A stretch of 64,000 nucleotides of DNA. Source: Bacteroidaceae bacterium. Lineage in GTDB: Bacteria; Bacteroidota; Bacteroidia; Bacteroidales; Bacteroidaceae. Under the pieces are notes generated by a model that searched no databases, was not told the origin of the DNA, and saw only the letters and a list, made by a program, of their open reading frames with translations. The position numbers were made by a program, and so were the translations under genes. The stretch's first letter is position 1. Every line of letters starts with the position of its first letter. Shown one piece after another: positions 18,634-26,407 of this stretch. Where the stretch lies: assembly GCA_024398475.1 (NCBI GenBank), contig JAKSJB010000003.1, positions 62,001 to 126,000 on the forward strand. The letters run 5' to 3'.

Positions 18634-19677
18634 ATGAATAATAATGCCGATAAGAATGGAAAGATAAAGGTGGGTGTATTGGGTGCTGCCGGTTATACCG
18701 GTGGTGAACTTATCCGTCTGCTTCTGAATCATCCTGAGGCTGAAATTGTGTTTGCCAATTCGGAATCAAATGCCGGCAACAAGGTGTATGACGTGCATGA
18801 GGGTTTGATTGGTGATACCGAACTTGAGTTTTCAAGCGAGATGCCGTGGGACAAGGTGGATGTGGTGTTCTTCTGTTTCGGTCATGGCAAGAGTGAGGCT
18901 TTCCTCAAGGAGCATGACATTCCTGAGAACGTGAAGATCATTGACCTGGCTCAGGATTTCCGCATCAAGGGGGAGCATGACTATGTGTATGGTCTGCCTG
19001 AAATTCATCGTGAGGAAATTGCCAAGTGTCAGCATCTTGCCAACCCTGGATGCTTTGCTACCTGTATTCAGGAGGGTCTGCTTCCATTGGCTAAGGCTGG
19101 TCTGCTCACTCACGACATTGCGGTGAATGCCATCACGGGCAGTACGGGTGCGGGTCAGAAACCTGGTGCTACGACTCATTTCTCATGGCGCAACAATAAC
19201 TTTTCGGTATATAAACTGTTTACTCATCAGCATCTTCATGAGATTTGCCAGACTCTCAACGAACTCCGTCCCGAGGGTACGCCAAGGGTTATTGACACTC
19301 TTGATGAGGGCTACGGCAACGATGGTATAACTGTGGACTTCATTCCTTACCGCGGTGATTTTGCGCGTGGTATCTTCTGTACTGAGGTCGTCACTCTGGA
19401 CAAGGCTGTGGAACAGGAGGAGATTGCCAGTCTCTACAGGGATTTCTTCAGGGATTCTGCCTTCACTCACTATTCCGACAAGGCCCTTGACCTGAAGCAG
19501 GTGGTGAACACCAACAAGGCTCTTGTTCATGTTGACGTGTTCGGACGCAAGGTGGTAGTGACAAGCATGATTGACAATCTGCTGAAGGGTGCTGTCGGTC
19601 AGGCTGTACAAAATATGAACATCATGTTCGGCATCGACGAGAATGCCGGACTTAACTTAAAAGCATCAGCATTCTAA
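18634..19677 (+). CDS. argC: N-acyl-gamma-glutamyl-phosphate reductase
   Basis: NADPH-dependent reduction of N-acetyl- (or in Bacteroides, N-succinyl-) glutamyl phosphate to the semialdehyde. 347 residues. The Rossmann motif VLGAAGYTGGEL is at 15-26, and the catalytic Cys140 lies in NPGCFATC. The 94-base gap after argG contains degenerate TCGATTnnTCGA repeats. Followed by argD after one base. Confidence 0.94.
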   Translation: MNNNADKNGKIKVGVLGAAGYTGGELIRLLLNHPEAEIVFANSESNAGNKVYDVHEGLIGDTELEFSSEMPWDKVDVVFFCFGHGKSEAFLKEHDIPENVKIIDLAQDFRIKGEHDYVYGLPEIHREEIAKCQHLANPGCFATCIQEGLLPLAKAGLLTHDIAVNAITGSTGAGQKPGATTHFSWRNNNFSVYKLFTHQHLHEICQTLNELRPEGTPRVIDTLDEGYGNDGITVDFIPYRGDFARGIFCTEVVTLDKAVEQEEIASLYRDFFRDSAFTHYSDKALDLKQVVNTNKALVHVDVFGRKVVVTSMIDNLLKGAVGQAVQNMNIMFGIDENAGLNLKASAF

Positions 19678-19678
19678 T

Positions 19679-20806
19679 ATGAAACTTTACGACGTATATC
19701 CATTATTTGATATTGCAATCGAGAAGGGAAAGGGTTGCAAGGTGTGGGATTCCAACGGTCAGGAATATCTCGACCTTTATGGGGGCCATGCCGTTATAAG
19801 TATCGGCCATTGTCATCCTCATTATGTGGAGATGATGACGAAGCAACTGAACACTTTGGGTTTCTACAGCAATTCTGTTCAGAATCCTCTGCAGCAGCAA
19901 CTGGCTGAACGACTGGGCAGGGCCTGCGGCTATGAGGATTATTTCCTCTTCCTCGTGAATTCGGGTGCGGAGGCTAACGAGAATGCCATGAAACTGGCTT
20001 CGTTCTACAACGGACGTACACGCATCCTTTCTGCGGAGAAGGCTTTCCACGGACGTACAAGTCTTGCCGTGGAGGTTACGAACAATCCTAAGATTATTGC
20101 TCCTATCAACAATAACGGTCATGTGACTTATCTGCCTCTCAACGATCTTGAGGCTTGGAAGAAGGAGATTGAAAAGGATGATGTCTGTGCTTGTATCATT
20201 GAATGTATTCAGGGTGTTGGCGGAATACGTATGGTTGAGGCAGACTTCCTGCAGGGGCTGCGCAAACTGTGTGACGAACATAATACTGTGCTTATATGTG
20301 ACGAAATCCAGTGTGGCTACGGCCGTTCAGGTAAGTTCTTCGCTCACCAGCATCTGGGTGTCCGTCCTGACCTCATCACCGTGGCTAAGGGCATCGGCAA
20401 CGGTTTCCCTATGAGTGGACTGATCATTTCTCCTAAGTTTGATGCTGTATATGGTCAACTCGGTACTACTTTCGGCGGCAATCATCTTGCCTGTACTGCG
20501 GCGCTTGCCGTCCTTGACGTGATTGAAGGCGAAAAACTGGTTGACAACGCTGCTGAAGTGGGTGAATACCTTATCGGCAGACTGAAGTCGGAAGCTTTGC
20601 CTCACGTAGTGGATGTGCGTGGACGCGGACTCATGATAGGTATAGAACTGGATGTTCCGTACAAGGAAATCCGTACCCGTCTGGTGAAGGAACAGCATTG
20701 CTTCACTGGCTGCAGCGGTACTAACGTTATCCGTCTTCTGCCGCCGCTTTGTATCACTAAGGCTGATGCCGATGATTTTGTTGAACGGTTCAAGGCTGTA
20801 CTGTAG
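19679..20806 (+). CDS. argD: Acetyl/succinyl-ornithine aminotransferase
   Basis: A class III PLP aminotransferase that converts N-acylglutamate semialdehyde to N-acylornithine. 375 residues. The PLP lysine is K237 in VAKGIGNGFPM, the dyad is DEIQCGYGRSG (208-218), and VNSGAEANENAMK (93-105) is the phosphate-cup segment. It starts one base after the argC stop, so the two are coupled. Confidence 0.93.
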   Translation: MKLYDVYPLFDIAIEKGKGCKVWDSNGQEYLDLYGGHAVISIGHCHPHYVEMMTKQLNTLGFYSNSVQNPLQQQLAERLGRACGYEDYFLFLVNSGAEANENAMKLASFYNGRTRILSAEKAFHGRTSLAVEVTNNPKIIAPINNNGHVTYLPLNDLEAWKKEIEKDDVCACIIECIQGVGGIRMVEADFLQGLRKLCDEHNTVLICDEIQCGYGRSGKFFAHQHLGVRPDLITVAKGIGNGFPMSGLIISPKFDAVYGQLGTTFGGNHLACTAALAVLDVIEGEKLVDNAAEVGEYLIGRLKSEALPHVVDVRGRGLMIGIELDVPYKEIRTRLVKEQHCFTGCSGTNVIRLLPPLCITKADADDFVERFKAVL

Positions 20807-20817
20807 GGGATAAGGGT

Positions 20818-21327
20818 ATGGCTAACTGGTACATACTCTGTACGCTGATGCACCATGAGAAGAAGGTGGCGGAGAAACTGCAGAATGCTGGTTTTGAGGT
20901 TTATCTTCCTGCTCATAAGGTGCGCAGGAAATGGTCGGACCGCATTAAGGTCATTGATGAACTGGTCATCACGAGGGTGGTGTTTGTTCGCTGTGAGGAC
21001 AGGGAACGCAAGGACACGTTCGTGGATTCGGGCTGTTTCTACATGATGGACCGTGCAAGCAGAAAGGTGGCTGTGGTACCTGACCGTCAACTTGATGCTT
21101 TCCGGCAGGTGGTCTGCCAGACGGAATTCAAGGTGGAATTCTTTGACCGACAACTCAAGCCGGGCATGAAAGTCAGAATCAACAATAGCATCTTTGATGA
21201 TATCGATGCCGAAGTTTCCGTCGTGGAGGGAAAGGAACGTGTGTTCGTAAGAATCGATATGCTTGGATGTGCCGTTGTGGAGGTTGCGAAGGATGACCTT
21301 ACTCCTGTAAGCCCCCTAACCCCCTGA
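20818..21327 (+). CDS. NusG-like (UpxY/LoaP-type) antitermination protein
   Basis: 169 residues with a NusG N-terminal-like domain starting MANWYILCTLMHHEKKVAEKL and a small C-terminal KOW-like segment (KPGMKVRINNSIF...DIDAEVSVV). Such specialised NusG paralogs modify RNA polymerase at particular operons; in Bacteroides the UpxY proteins act on capsule loci. Here it is the last gene of the arginine cluster, 11 bases after argD, far from any glycosyltransferase cluster. The final codons (SPLTP and stop) come from the CCCCCTAACCCCC repeat, so the gene end seems to have been replaced by that repeat. Target operon unknown. Confidence 0.82.
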   Translation: MANWYILCTLMHHEKKVAEKLQNAGFEVYLPAHKVRRKWSDRIKVIDELVITRVVFVRCEDRERKDTFVDSGCFYMMDRASRKVAVVPDRQLDAFRQVVCQTEFKVEFFDRQLKPGMKVRINNSIFDDIDAEVSVVEGKERVFVRIDMLGCAVVEVAKDDLTPVSPLTP

Positions 21328-21334
21328 AGGGGGA
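21310..21334 (+). repeat. CCCCCTAACCCCCTGAAG intergenic repeat, copy 2
   Basis: Identical over 25 bases to 17201-17225. It supplies the stop codon of the NusG-like gene (21325-21327). Downstream are GCGTTTGCG-type units (inverted here, 21339-21360), a decayed third copy (21371-21393), and GAGTCAAC units (21392-21410). Confidence 0.75.
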
Positions 21335-21553
21335 AGAACGCAAACGATAACGCAAACGCAAAGGCTACGGCACACCCTTTTACCCTGAAGGGGAGTCAAC
21401 AAGTCAACGAGACTTCGATGTTTCGGTGGTTCGAGACTGGGGGTTGTTATTGGTTGGGGCTGTCTCCTGACTGCTTTTCTATAAGAATGCATTACAATAT
21501 TATAGTATTTCGGGCGTTTTCGATGAATTATGGACATTTTTTGGACGAAACGC

Positions 21554-21583
21554 TTGCAATTTGAATATTATTGTCTATCTTTG
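21554..21583 (+). promoter_or_regulatory. Promoter of the Tyr leader / symporter operon
   Basis: TTG (21554-21556), 19 bases, then TATCTTTG (21576-21583). Transcription would begin near 21590, about 19 bases before the leader-peptide ATG. Confidence 0.8.
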
Positions 21584-21608
21584 CATACGAAATAAAACAG
21601 ACTAAGGA

Positions 21609-21677
21609 ATGTTGTTCAATATCTCAAAGAAGTATTATTATTACTATTATTACCGCACGCTAACCGTGGGGCTTTGA
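21609..21677 (+). CDS. Tyrosine leader peptide (attenuator), seven consecutive Tyr codons
   Basis: A 22-residue frame: MLFNISKK, then seven Tyr codons (21633-21653, mixed TAT/TAC), then RTLTVGL and a TGA stop. It lies between a consensus promoter and an intrinsic terminator, ahead of a symporter gene. The codons for V-G-L (GTGGGGC, 21666-21672) are the exact complement of GCCCCAC (21724-21730), the 5' arm of the terminator. A ribosome stalled on Tyr codons would leave this segment free to form the antiterminator. A ribosome reaching the stop would cover it and let the terminator form. This is the logic of amino-acid attenuation with tyrosine as the signal. Confidence 0.9.
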   Translation: MLFNISKKYYYYYYYRTLTVGL

Positions 21678-21721
21678 GTTATGTGATAACAAAAACATCA
21701 ACATTAAGAAATACTCAGAAG

Positions 21722-21747
21722 ATGCCCCACACAATGGGGCATTTTTT
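21722..21747 (+). terminator. Attenuator terminator of the symporter operon
   Basis: ATGCCCCA / TGGGGCAT (21722-21729 and 21735-21742) with loop CACAA, then a T run to 21747. Its 5' arm can pair instead with GTGGGGC inside the leader peptide. It stands about 50 bases before the symporter ATG. Confidence 0.9.
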
Positions 21748-21798
21748 GTGTACGGAACGGACTGAAATATAACTATAAATAATTAAAACAATTAATGT

Positions 21799-23373
21799 AT
21801 GATTAAGGTAATTATTCTGTTACTCTTCTTCGCCGTAATGATCGGCGTGGGTATTGCGTGCCACAAGAGTACGACTAACGTCCAGGGTTTCGTCCTTGGA
21901 AACCGTAATGTGGGTTCCTGGCTTACTGCCTTTGCATTCGGTACTTCTTATTTCTCTGCTGTTATTTTCGTGGGCTATGCCGGACAGTTCGGCTGGAAAT
22001 ACGGATTGGCTTCTACTTGGATCGGTATCGGTAATGCCATACTCGGTTCTCTCCTTGCATGGAAGGTGCTCGGACGACGTACACGACTGATGACTCAGTA
22101 TCTCCACAGTGCTACTATGCCGGATTTCTTCGGTCAGCGATTCAACTCCAACTCGCTCAAGGTGGCTGCTTCTGCTATCGTGTTCGTATTCCTCATTCCT
22201 TACACAGCATCTCTCTACAACGGACTTTCACGCCTCTTCGGTATGGCATTCGGTATAGACTACACCTGGTGTGTGGTTACGATGGCTATCCTCACTGGTA
22301 TATATGTGCTGATTGGGGGTTACATGGCTACGGCTGTCAATGACTTTATTCAGGGTATGATCATGCTTGTGGGTATTGTTGCTGTCATTGCTACGGTTCT
22401 CAACGGGCACGGCGGATTCACTTCTGCCATGGAAAAACTTTCTGCTATACCTGCTGAAACTGCTCCTTCACTCAATGGTGCCTTCGTCTCGATTCTCGGA
22501 CCTCAGCCGCTGGCGCTGTTAGGTGTGGTTCTTCTTACTTCACTCGGTACATGGGGTCTTCCACAAATGGTTGGAAAATTCTATGCTATACGTGATGAGG
22601 TGGCAATCCGCAAGGGTACAATCATCTCTACCGTCTTTGCAATGATTGTTGCCGGAGGTTGCTATTTCCTCGGTGGATTCGGCAGACTCTACGGCGACAG
22701 AATCGAATATGCTGCAAACGGTACTCCTGTGTTCGACAGTATCATCCCAAGTATGCTTGAGACTTTGCCTGACATCATGATCGGTGTTGTCATCATTCTT
22801 GTATTCTCTGCATCAATGTCTACGCTGTCTTCTCTTGTACTTACTTCGGGTTCTACCCTGACTCTTGACATAATTGTTCCTGCTACTTCCCGCTCTGGCA
22901 AGAAGATGTCTGAACATTCACAACTGCTGATTATCCGTCTCCTTGTAGTGTTCTTCATCATTGTGTCTTCTGTCCTTGCCATCATTCAGGCTAAGAGTTC
23001 TGTTACTTTCATCGCACAGCTCATGGGTATTTCCTGGGGTGCACTTGCCGGTGCATTCCTCGCTCCTTTCCTCTATGGCCTTTACTCTAAGCGTACTACC
23101 AAGGCTGCGGTTTGGGTGAGTTTCGTTCTCGGCATTCTCGTGATGTGCCTTTGTATGTATGCTACATTCACGGGTGGTATATTTATCAGCCCTTACTTCA
23201 CTTCTCCAATCAATGCCGGTGTACTTGCCATGATTCTGGGACTTGTAGCGATGCCTGTTGTTGACCTCGTGGCTAAGGTTAAGAACAAGGAGGATGTGGA
23301 TAAGATGTTTGAATGCTACGAACGCAAGATTACGGTACGTGCTTCAACTTCACTTGACGATGACGAAGAATAG
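21799..23373 (+). CDS. Sodium:solute symporter (SSS family), predicted tyrosine-responsive uptake
   Basis: 524 residues with about 13 hydrophobic membrane segments and SSS-family features: SYFSAVIFVGYAG in an early helix, GGYMATAVNDFIQG, and FSASMSTLSSLVLTSGS, the helix with the Na-site serines. The acidic tail (SLDDDEE) is cytoplasmic. The closest familiar type is PutP-like. The substrate cannot be told from the protein alone, but the leader with seven Tyr codons strongly suggests tyrosine or a closely linked amino acid or peptide. The porin gene follows after 31 bases, so the two are probably one operon. Confidence 0.88.
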   Translation: MIKVIILLLFFAVMIGVGIACHKSTTNVQGFVLGNRNVGSWLTAFAFGTSYFSAVIFVGYAGQFGWKYGLASTWIGIGNAILGSLLAWKVLGRRTRLMTQYLHSATMPDFFGQRFNSNSLKVAASAIVFVFLIPYTASLYNGLSRLFGMAFGIDYTWCVVTMAILTGIYVLIGGYMATAVNDFIQGMIMLVGIVAVIATVLNGHGGFTSAMEKLSAIPAETAPSLNGAFVSILGPQPLALLGVVLLTSLGTWGLPQMVGKFYAIRDEVAIRKGTIISTVFAMIVAGGCYFLGGFGRLYGDRIEYAANGTPVFDSIIPSMLETLPDIMIGVVIILVFSASMSTLSSLVLTSGSTLTLDIIVPATSRSGKKMSEHSQLLIIRLLVVFFIIVSSVLAIIQAKSSVTFIAQLMGISWGALAGAFLAPFLYGLYSKRTTKAAVWVSFVLGILVMCLCMYATFTGGIFISPYFTSPINAGVLAMILGLVAMPVVDLVAKVKNKEDVDKMFECYERKITVRASTSLDDDEE

Positions 23374-23404
23374 ACTAACGACATAAACACAATTAAATAG
23401 TATA

Positions 23405-24478
23405 ATGAAGACTTTATTTTCAATTGCAGCAGCATTGCTGTGTACAGTTTCTGTTTCCGCTCAGCAGTCTGTGGCAGAACAGGCAAAACAGAATTTGATT
23501 CAGAACACGAATATTGGCGGATGTATCATCGGCAGAGCCGGATGGAACGACAATGAGGTTTCTGCCAGCAACAGCGATTTTGCTGTACGCTCAATCCGTG
23601 CACATGTTAAAGGTCAGGTCCTTGACTTCGGTTATATGCTTCAGATGGAGATGACAGGAGTGAGCGGCACAAAGGTTGAGGCTGGTCCTCACGTAGTAGA
23701 TGCTTGGGTGGAGTGGCGCAAGTACAAGGAATTCCGTATTCAGGCCGGACAGATTAAGCGTGCCTTCATGTTTGAGAACCCTTATCACCCAATGGATATT
23801 GGTTTGGGTACGTATTCATCGGCATCAACATATCTCTGCGGTTATGGTGACAGAGTGGGGGAACAGCAGAGTCACGGACGTGACCAGGGTATCATGATTT
23901 ACGGTGATCTCTTCCCTTCAAAGACTGACGGGCACTCTATGCTGCACTATCAGGCTGGTATCTACAACGGTCAGGGTGTGAACCACAGTGACGCCAACGA
24001 CAAAAAGGATTTCATCGGCGGTATCTATGCTGAACCTATCAAGGACCTGCAGATCGGTATCTTCGGATGGACTGGTGACTACACTCGCGACGGGGTTACT
24101 GTTGACCGTAACCGTTGGTCTGCCGGTCTGAAATATGAGTCTGACTGGTCGGTACGTGCCGAATATGTGGCAAGTCAGGGTCACAAGACTTCGGAATACA
24201 ATGCGGGAACTGATAGTTGGAGCGGTACGGGAAAGTCTGATTCATGGTATGCTCTCGTCGGTGCACCTGTAGCAAACAAGGTTAAACTCTACGGACGCTG
24301 GGATGTTTACCGTGACCAAAAGACATGGTCTACGATGAAGACCAACTACGGTGCTGCTATTGAATACAGTCCGTGCAAGAACCTTAAACTTCAGGCAAAC
24401 TATACTTATACTCATGACCGTATGGCACTTGACAACGATTACAATACTGCCGACCTTCAGGTTTATGTGAAGTTCTAG
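23405..24478 (+). CDS. Outer-membrane porin, OprO/OprP-like beta-barrel
   Basis: 357 residues with a signal peptide (MKTLFSIAAALLCTVSVSAQQ) and then alternating beta-strand composition typical of a 16-strand porin, ending in an aromatic residue (LQVYVKF). Segments such as VEWRKYKEFRIQAGQIKRAF resemble the phosphate-selective porin O/P family. It lies 31 bases after the symporter and before a strong terminator. The pair would give a route across both membranes. Substrate inferred from context only. Confidence 0.8.
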   Translation: MKTLFSIAAALLCTVSVSAQQSVAEQAKQNLIQNTNIGGCIIGRAGWNDNEVSASNSDFAVRSIRAHVKGQVLDFGYMLQMEMTGVSGTKVEAGPHVVDAWVEWRKYKEFRIQAGQIKRAFMFENPYHPMDIGLGTYSSASTYLCGYGDRVGEQQSHGRDQGIMIYGDLFPSKTDGHSMLHYQAGIYNGQGVNHSDANDKKDFIGGIYAEPIKDLQIGIFGWTGDYTRDGVTVDRNRWSAGLKYESDWSVRAEYVASQGHKTSEYNAGTDSWSGTGKSDSWYALVGAPVANKVKLYGRWDVYRDQKTWSTMKTNYGAAIEYSPCKNLKLQANYTYTHDRMALDNDYNTADLQVYVKF

Positions 24479-24504
24479 GCAGAAAATTAAATCGATATAG
24501 AGAT

Positions 24505-24540
24505 AAGCCCCTTCTGAATTTCATCAGGAAGGGGCTTTTT
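24505..24540 (+). terminator. Terminator of the symporter-porin operon
   Basis: AAGCCCCTTCTGA pairs with TCAGGAAGGGGCTT with one bulged base, followed by TTTTT. It lies 26 bases after the porin stop. Confidence 0.8.
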
Positions 24541-24576
24541 GATTGAACTCAAATCGGTCTTATTTGACTGATAATG

Positions 24577-25404
24577 CTAATGACTGGTTTGGGCTAAATT
24601 CTGTACGTATGCCACACTGTTTACATACTCACTGTCTGAGGTAAGGTGTTCTATTATCATCGGCATCTGTGGGTCTTCTGCGGTGGCAAGACTTATATAG
24701 AGCGGAAGGTCGAGTGAACCTTCGCCCGGAGCACATTCCTGCAATTGGAAGGTGTATTCTTCCTTCAGACGGATGTCTTTCAGATGACAACTGCAGATCC
24801 GTCCCTTCAGTTTCGCGAAGCATTCTTCAAGGAAACGGTCGTTGAAGAAATATCGTTCGGGGGAAGTAATCATATTTACTGCATCGAGATGGACTCCGAA
24901 CTCTTCGCGGTCAACATCTTCTATCAACCTGAGATATTCATCGGGACTGCTCGGAATCATCCACGGCATTGATTCAATGGCAAACTTGGTGTGCCGTGGT
25001 TTTACGGCATCTATTATCTGACGAATCATTTCTACTGCCATTATCCATAATTCCTTACTGAAGTTTTCACGATAGCCTCCATCCCAACGGGGACCGTAAG
25101 GTGTTCCGACTACATTCACGCAACAGCGGGCTCCAATCCTGTCTGCCATTCTCAACTGTCTGATTGCATATTCTATCCATTTGGTACGTTCAGCAGGGTC
25201 GGCAGCCAAGGTATTGCGCCATACTCCTACTTCTGCTATCATGAGACCTGCCCTTGCTGCTTCTGTGCGGTATGCTTCAATTGTGTCTTCTCCTGCAAGA
25301 TAATCAATAGGAAAGACTACTGATTTCAATCCTAGAGCAACATGCCTGTCTGCCCATTCACGGGGAGAACCGTGTTCGAGTGATGATGATATGCCCAAAT
25401 ACAT
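24577..25404 (-). CDS. TIM-barrel sugar phosphate isomerase/epimerase-like protein
   Basis: 275 residues of the AP-endonuclease-2/xylose-isomerase-like TIM barrel family. Metal ligands are likely in FAIESMPW (Glu), GVHLDAVNM (His, Asp) and CSCHLKDIRL (His). Members isomerise or epimerise keto sugars and inositol derivatives. It overlaps the FMN dehydrogenase gene by one base and is the last gene of the unit 27829 to 24577. Reaction not assignable from sequence. Confidence 0.82.
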   Translation of the reverse strand: MYLGISSSLEHGSPREWADRHVALGLKSVVFPIDYLAGEDTIEAYRTEAARAGLMIAEVGVWRNTLAADPAERTKWIEYAIRQLRMADRIGARCCVNVVGTPYGPRWDGGYRENFSKELWIMAVEMIRQIIDAVKPRHTKFAIESMPWMIPSSPDEYLRLIEDVDREEFGVHLDAVNMITSPERYFFNDRFLEECFAKLKGRICSCHLKDIRLKEEYTFQLQECAPGEGSLDLPLYISLATAEDPQMPMIIEHLTSDSEYVNSVAYVQNLAQTSH

Positions 25405-26288
25405 CAGAAAGTCCTCCTATGAATGACGGTTGAATCCATCGTGTTGAGATTTGCCACACCGGTCCTTGCCATAACTCCTGCCAGTTCTGCATTCATGGCT
25501 TTCATACGTGATGCCACTGCCTCTGATCCGTCCTTGAGCAACGGCATGAGATGACGTCCGACAGATACTGCCTTTGCTCCCAAGGCCAGACATTTGTAGG
25601 CATCCATTCCGCTTATTATTCCACAATCTACAAACACAGGAATCTGATTGCCTACTGCATTGATTATTTCAGGCAGTACCATAAGTGGTGCTACGGAATA
25701 GGGCATCATGCCATGATGGTGGGATACGACTATACCTGCACAACCAGCACGCATGCATTTTTCAGCATCGAACGGGCTCAATACTCCTTTCACGATAAAA
25801 GGAATACCTGCCATAGCAACAAATTCGGCTATCTCTTCCGTGGTCTTTGCCTTCATGGGAAGTCCGAAGACATTGTCGTAACCTCCTTCGGAATTGAAGG
25901 CATGGTCAATATCCATACCTACGGCAAAACATCCAATCTTAACTGCATGTTCTATCTTTCGCTGCACTTCACGGTTGTCGGCGTGTGGTTTTATGATTTT
26001 AATTGTCTTTGCACCTGTGGCTACTATACTTTCTAACTCTCTGTCATCGCCCATACCTGCCCAATGTACTGCATTGCACATGGCTGCAGCCTTTGCATAG
26101 ACGGTCATGCCGTCGGGGGCAGTATTACCAAGATGAGAGAGTGCTGCAGTCATTATAGGCGATGAAAAGCGTTTACCGAATAGTTCCATTTCGGTGGAAG
26201 GAATGACTGAATCCAAATAACGTGTCTCCAACAGAAGCGAGTCGAAGTAATCACGTGTGATTTTGTCGGGATTTGATGATAGTTCCAT
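25404..26288 (-). CDS. FMN-dependent alpha-hydroxy-acid dehydrogenase/oxidase family protein
   Basis: 294 residues, short for the family (350-400). FMN barrel motifs are visible: SSPIMTAALSHLGN near the start, PFIVKGVLSPFDAEKCMRAG (catalytic-barrel lysine), GIVVSHHHG where most members have VSNHGG (the catalytic His region), then VFVDCGIISGMDAYKCLALGAKAVSVGR, the FMN phosphate site. The His-rich variant and short N-terminus suggest a divergent subgroup. Coupled to the isomerase gene, hence probably the same catabolic pathway for a sugar acid or polyol. Confidence 0.78.
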   Translation of the reverse strand: MELSSNPDKITRDYFDSLLLETRYLDSVIPSTEMELFGKRFSSPIMTAALSHLGNTAPDGMTVYAKAAAMCNAVHWAGMGDDRELESIVATGAKTIKIIKPHADNREVQRKIEHAVKIGCFAVGMDIDHAFNSEGGYDNVFGLPMKAKTTEEIAEFVAMAGIPFIVKGVLSPFDAEKCMRAGCAGIVVSHHHGMMPYSVAPLMVLPEIINAVGNQIPVFVDCGIISGMDAYKCLALGAKAVSVGRHLMPLLKDGSEAVASRMKAMNAELAGVMARTGVANLNTMDSTVIHRRTF

Positions 26289-26295
26289 ATTATTT

Positions 26296-26375
26296 AAGTC
26301 TACGAGTCAACGAGTCAACAAGTCAACGAGTCAACGAGTCTATGAGTCTACGAGACAACAAGTCAACAAGTCTAT
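26296..26375 (+). repeat. Ten tandem 8-base units (GAGTCAAC type)
   Basis: Units read AAGTCTAC, GAGTCAAC, GAGTCAAC, AAGTCAAC, GAGTCAAC, GAGTCTAT, GAGTCTAC, GAGACAAC, AAGTCAAC, AAGTCTAT. The array fills the 119-base gap between the GPH transporter stop and the FMN dehydrogenase start. Shorter relatives occur at 17181-17197, 21392-21410 and 57176-57203, all between genes. Confidence 0.8.
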
Positions 26376-26407
26376 GAGTTGGGCTTTGTCGATGTAGTGT
26401 CCAACCA

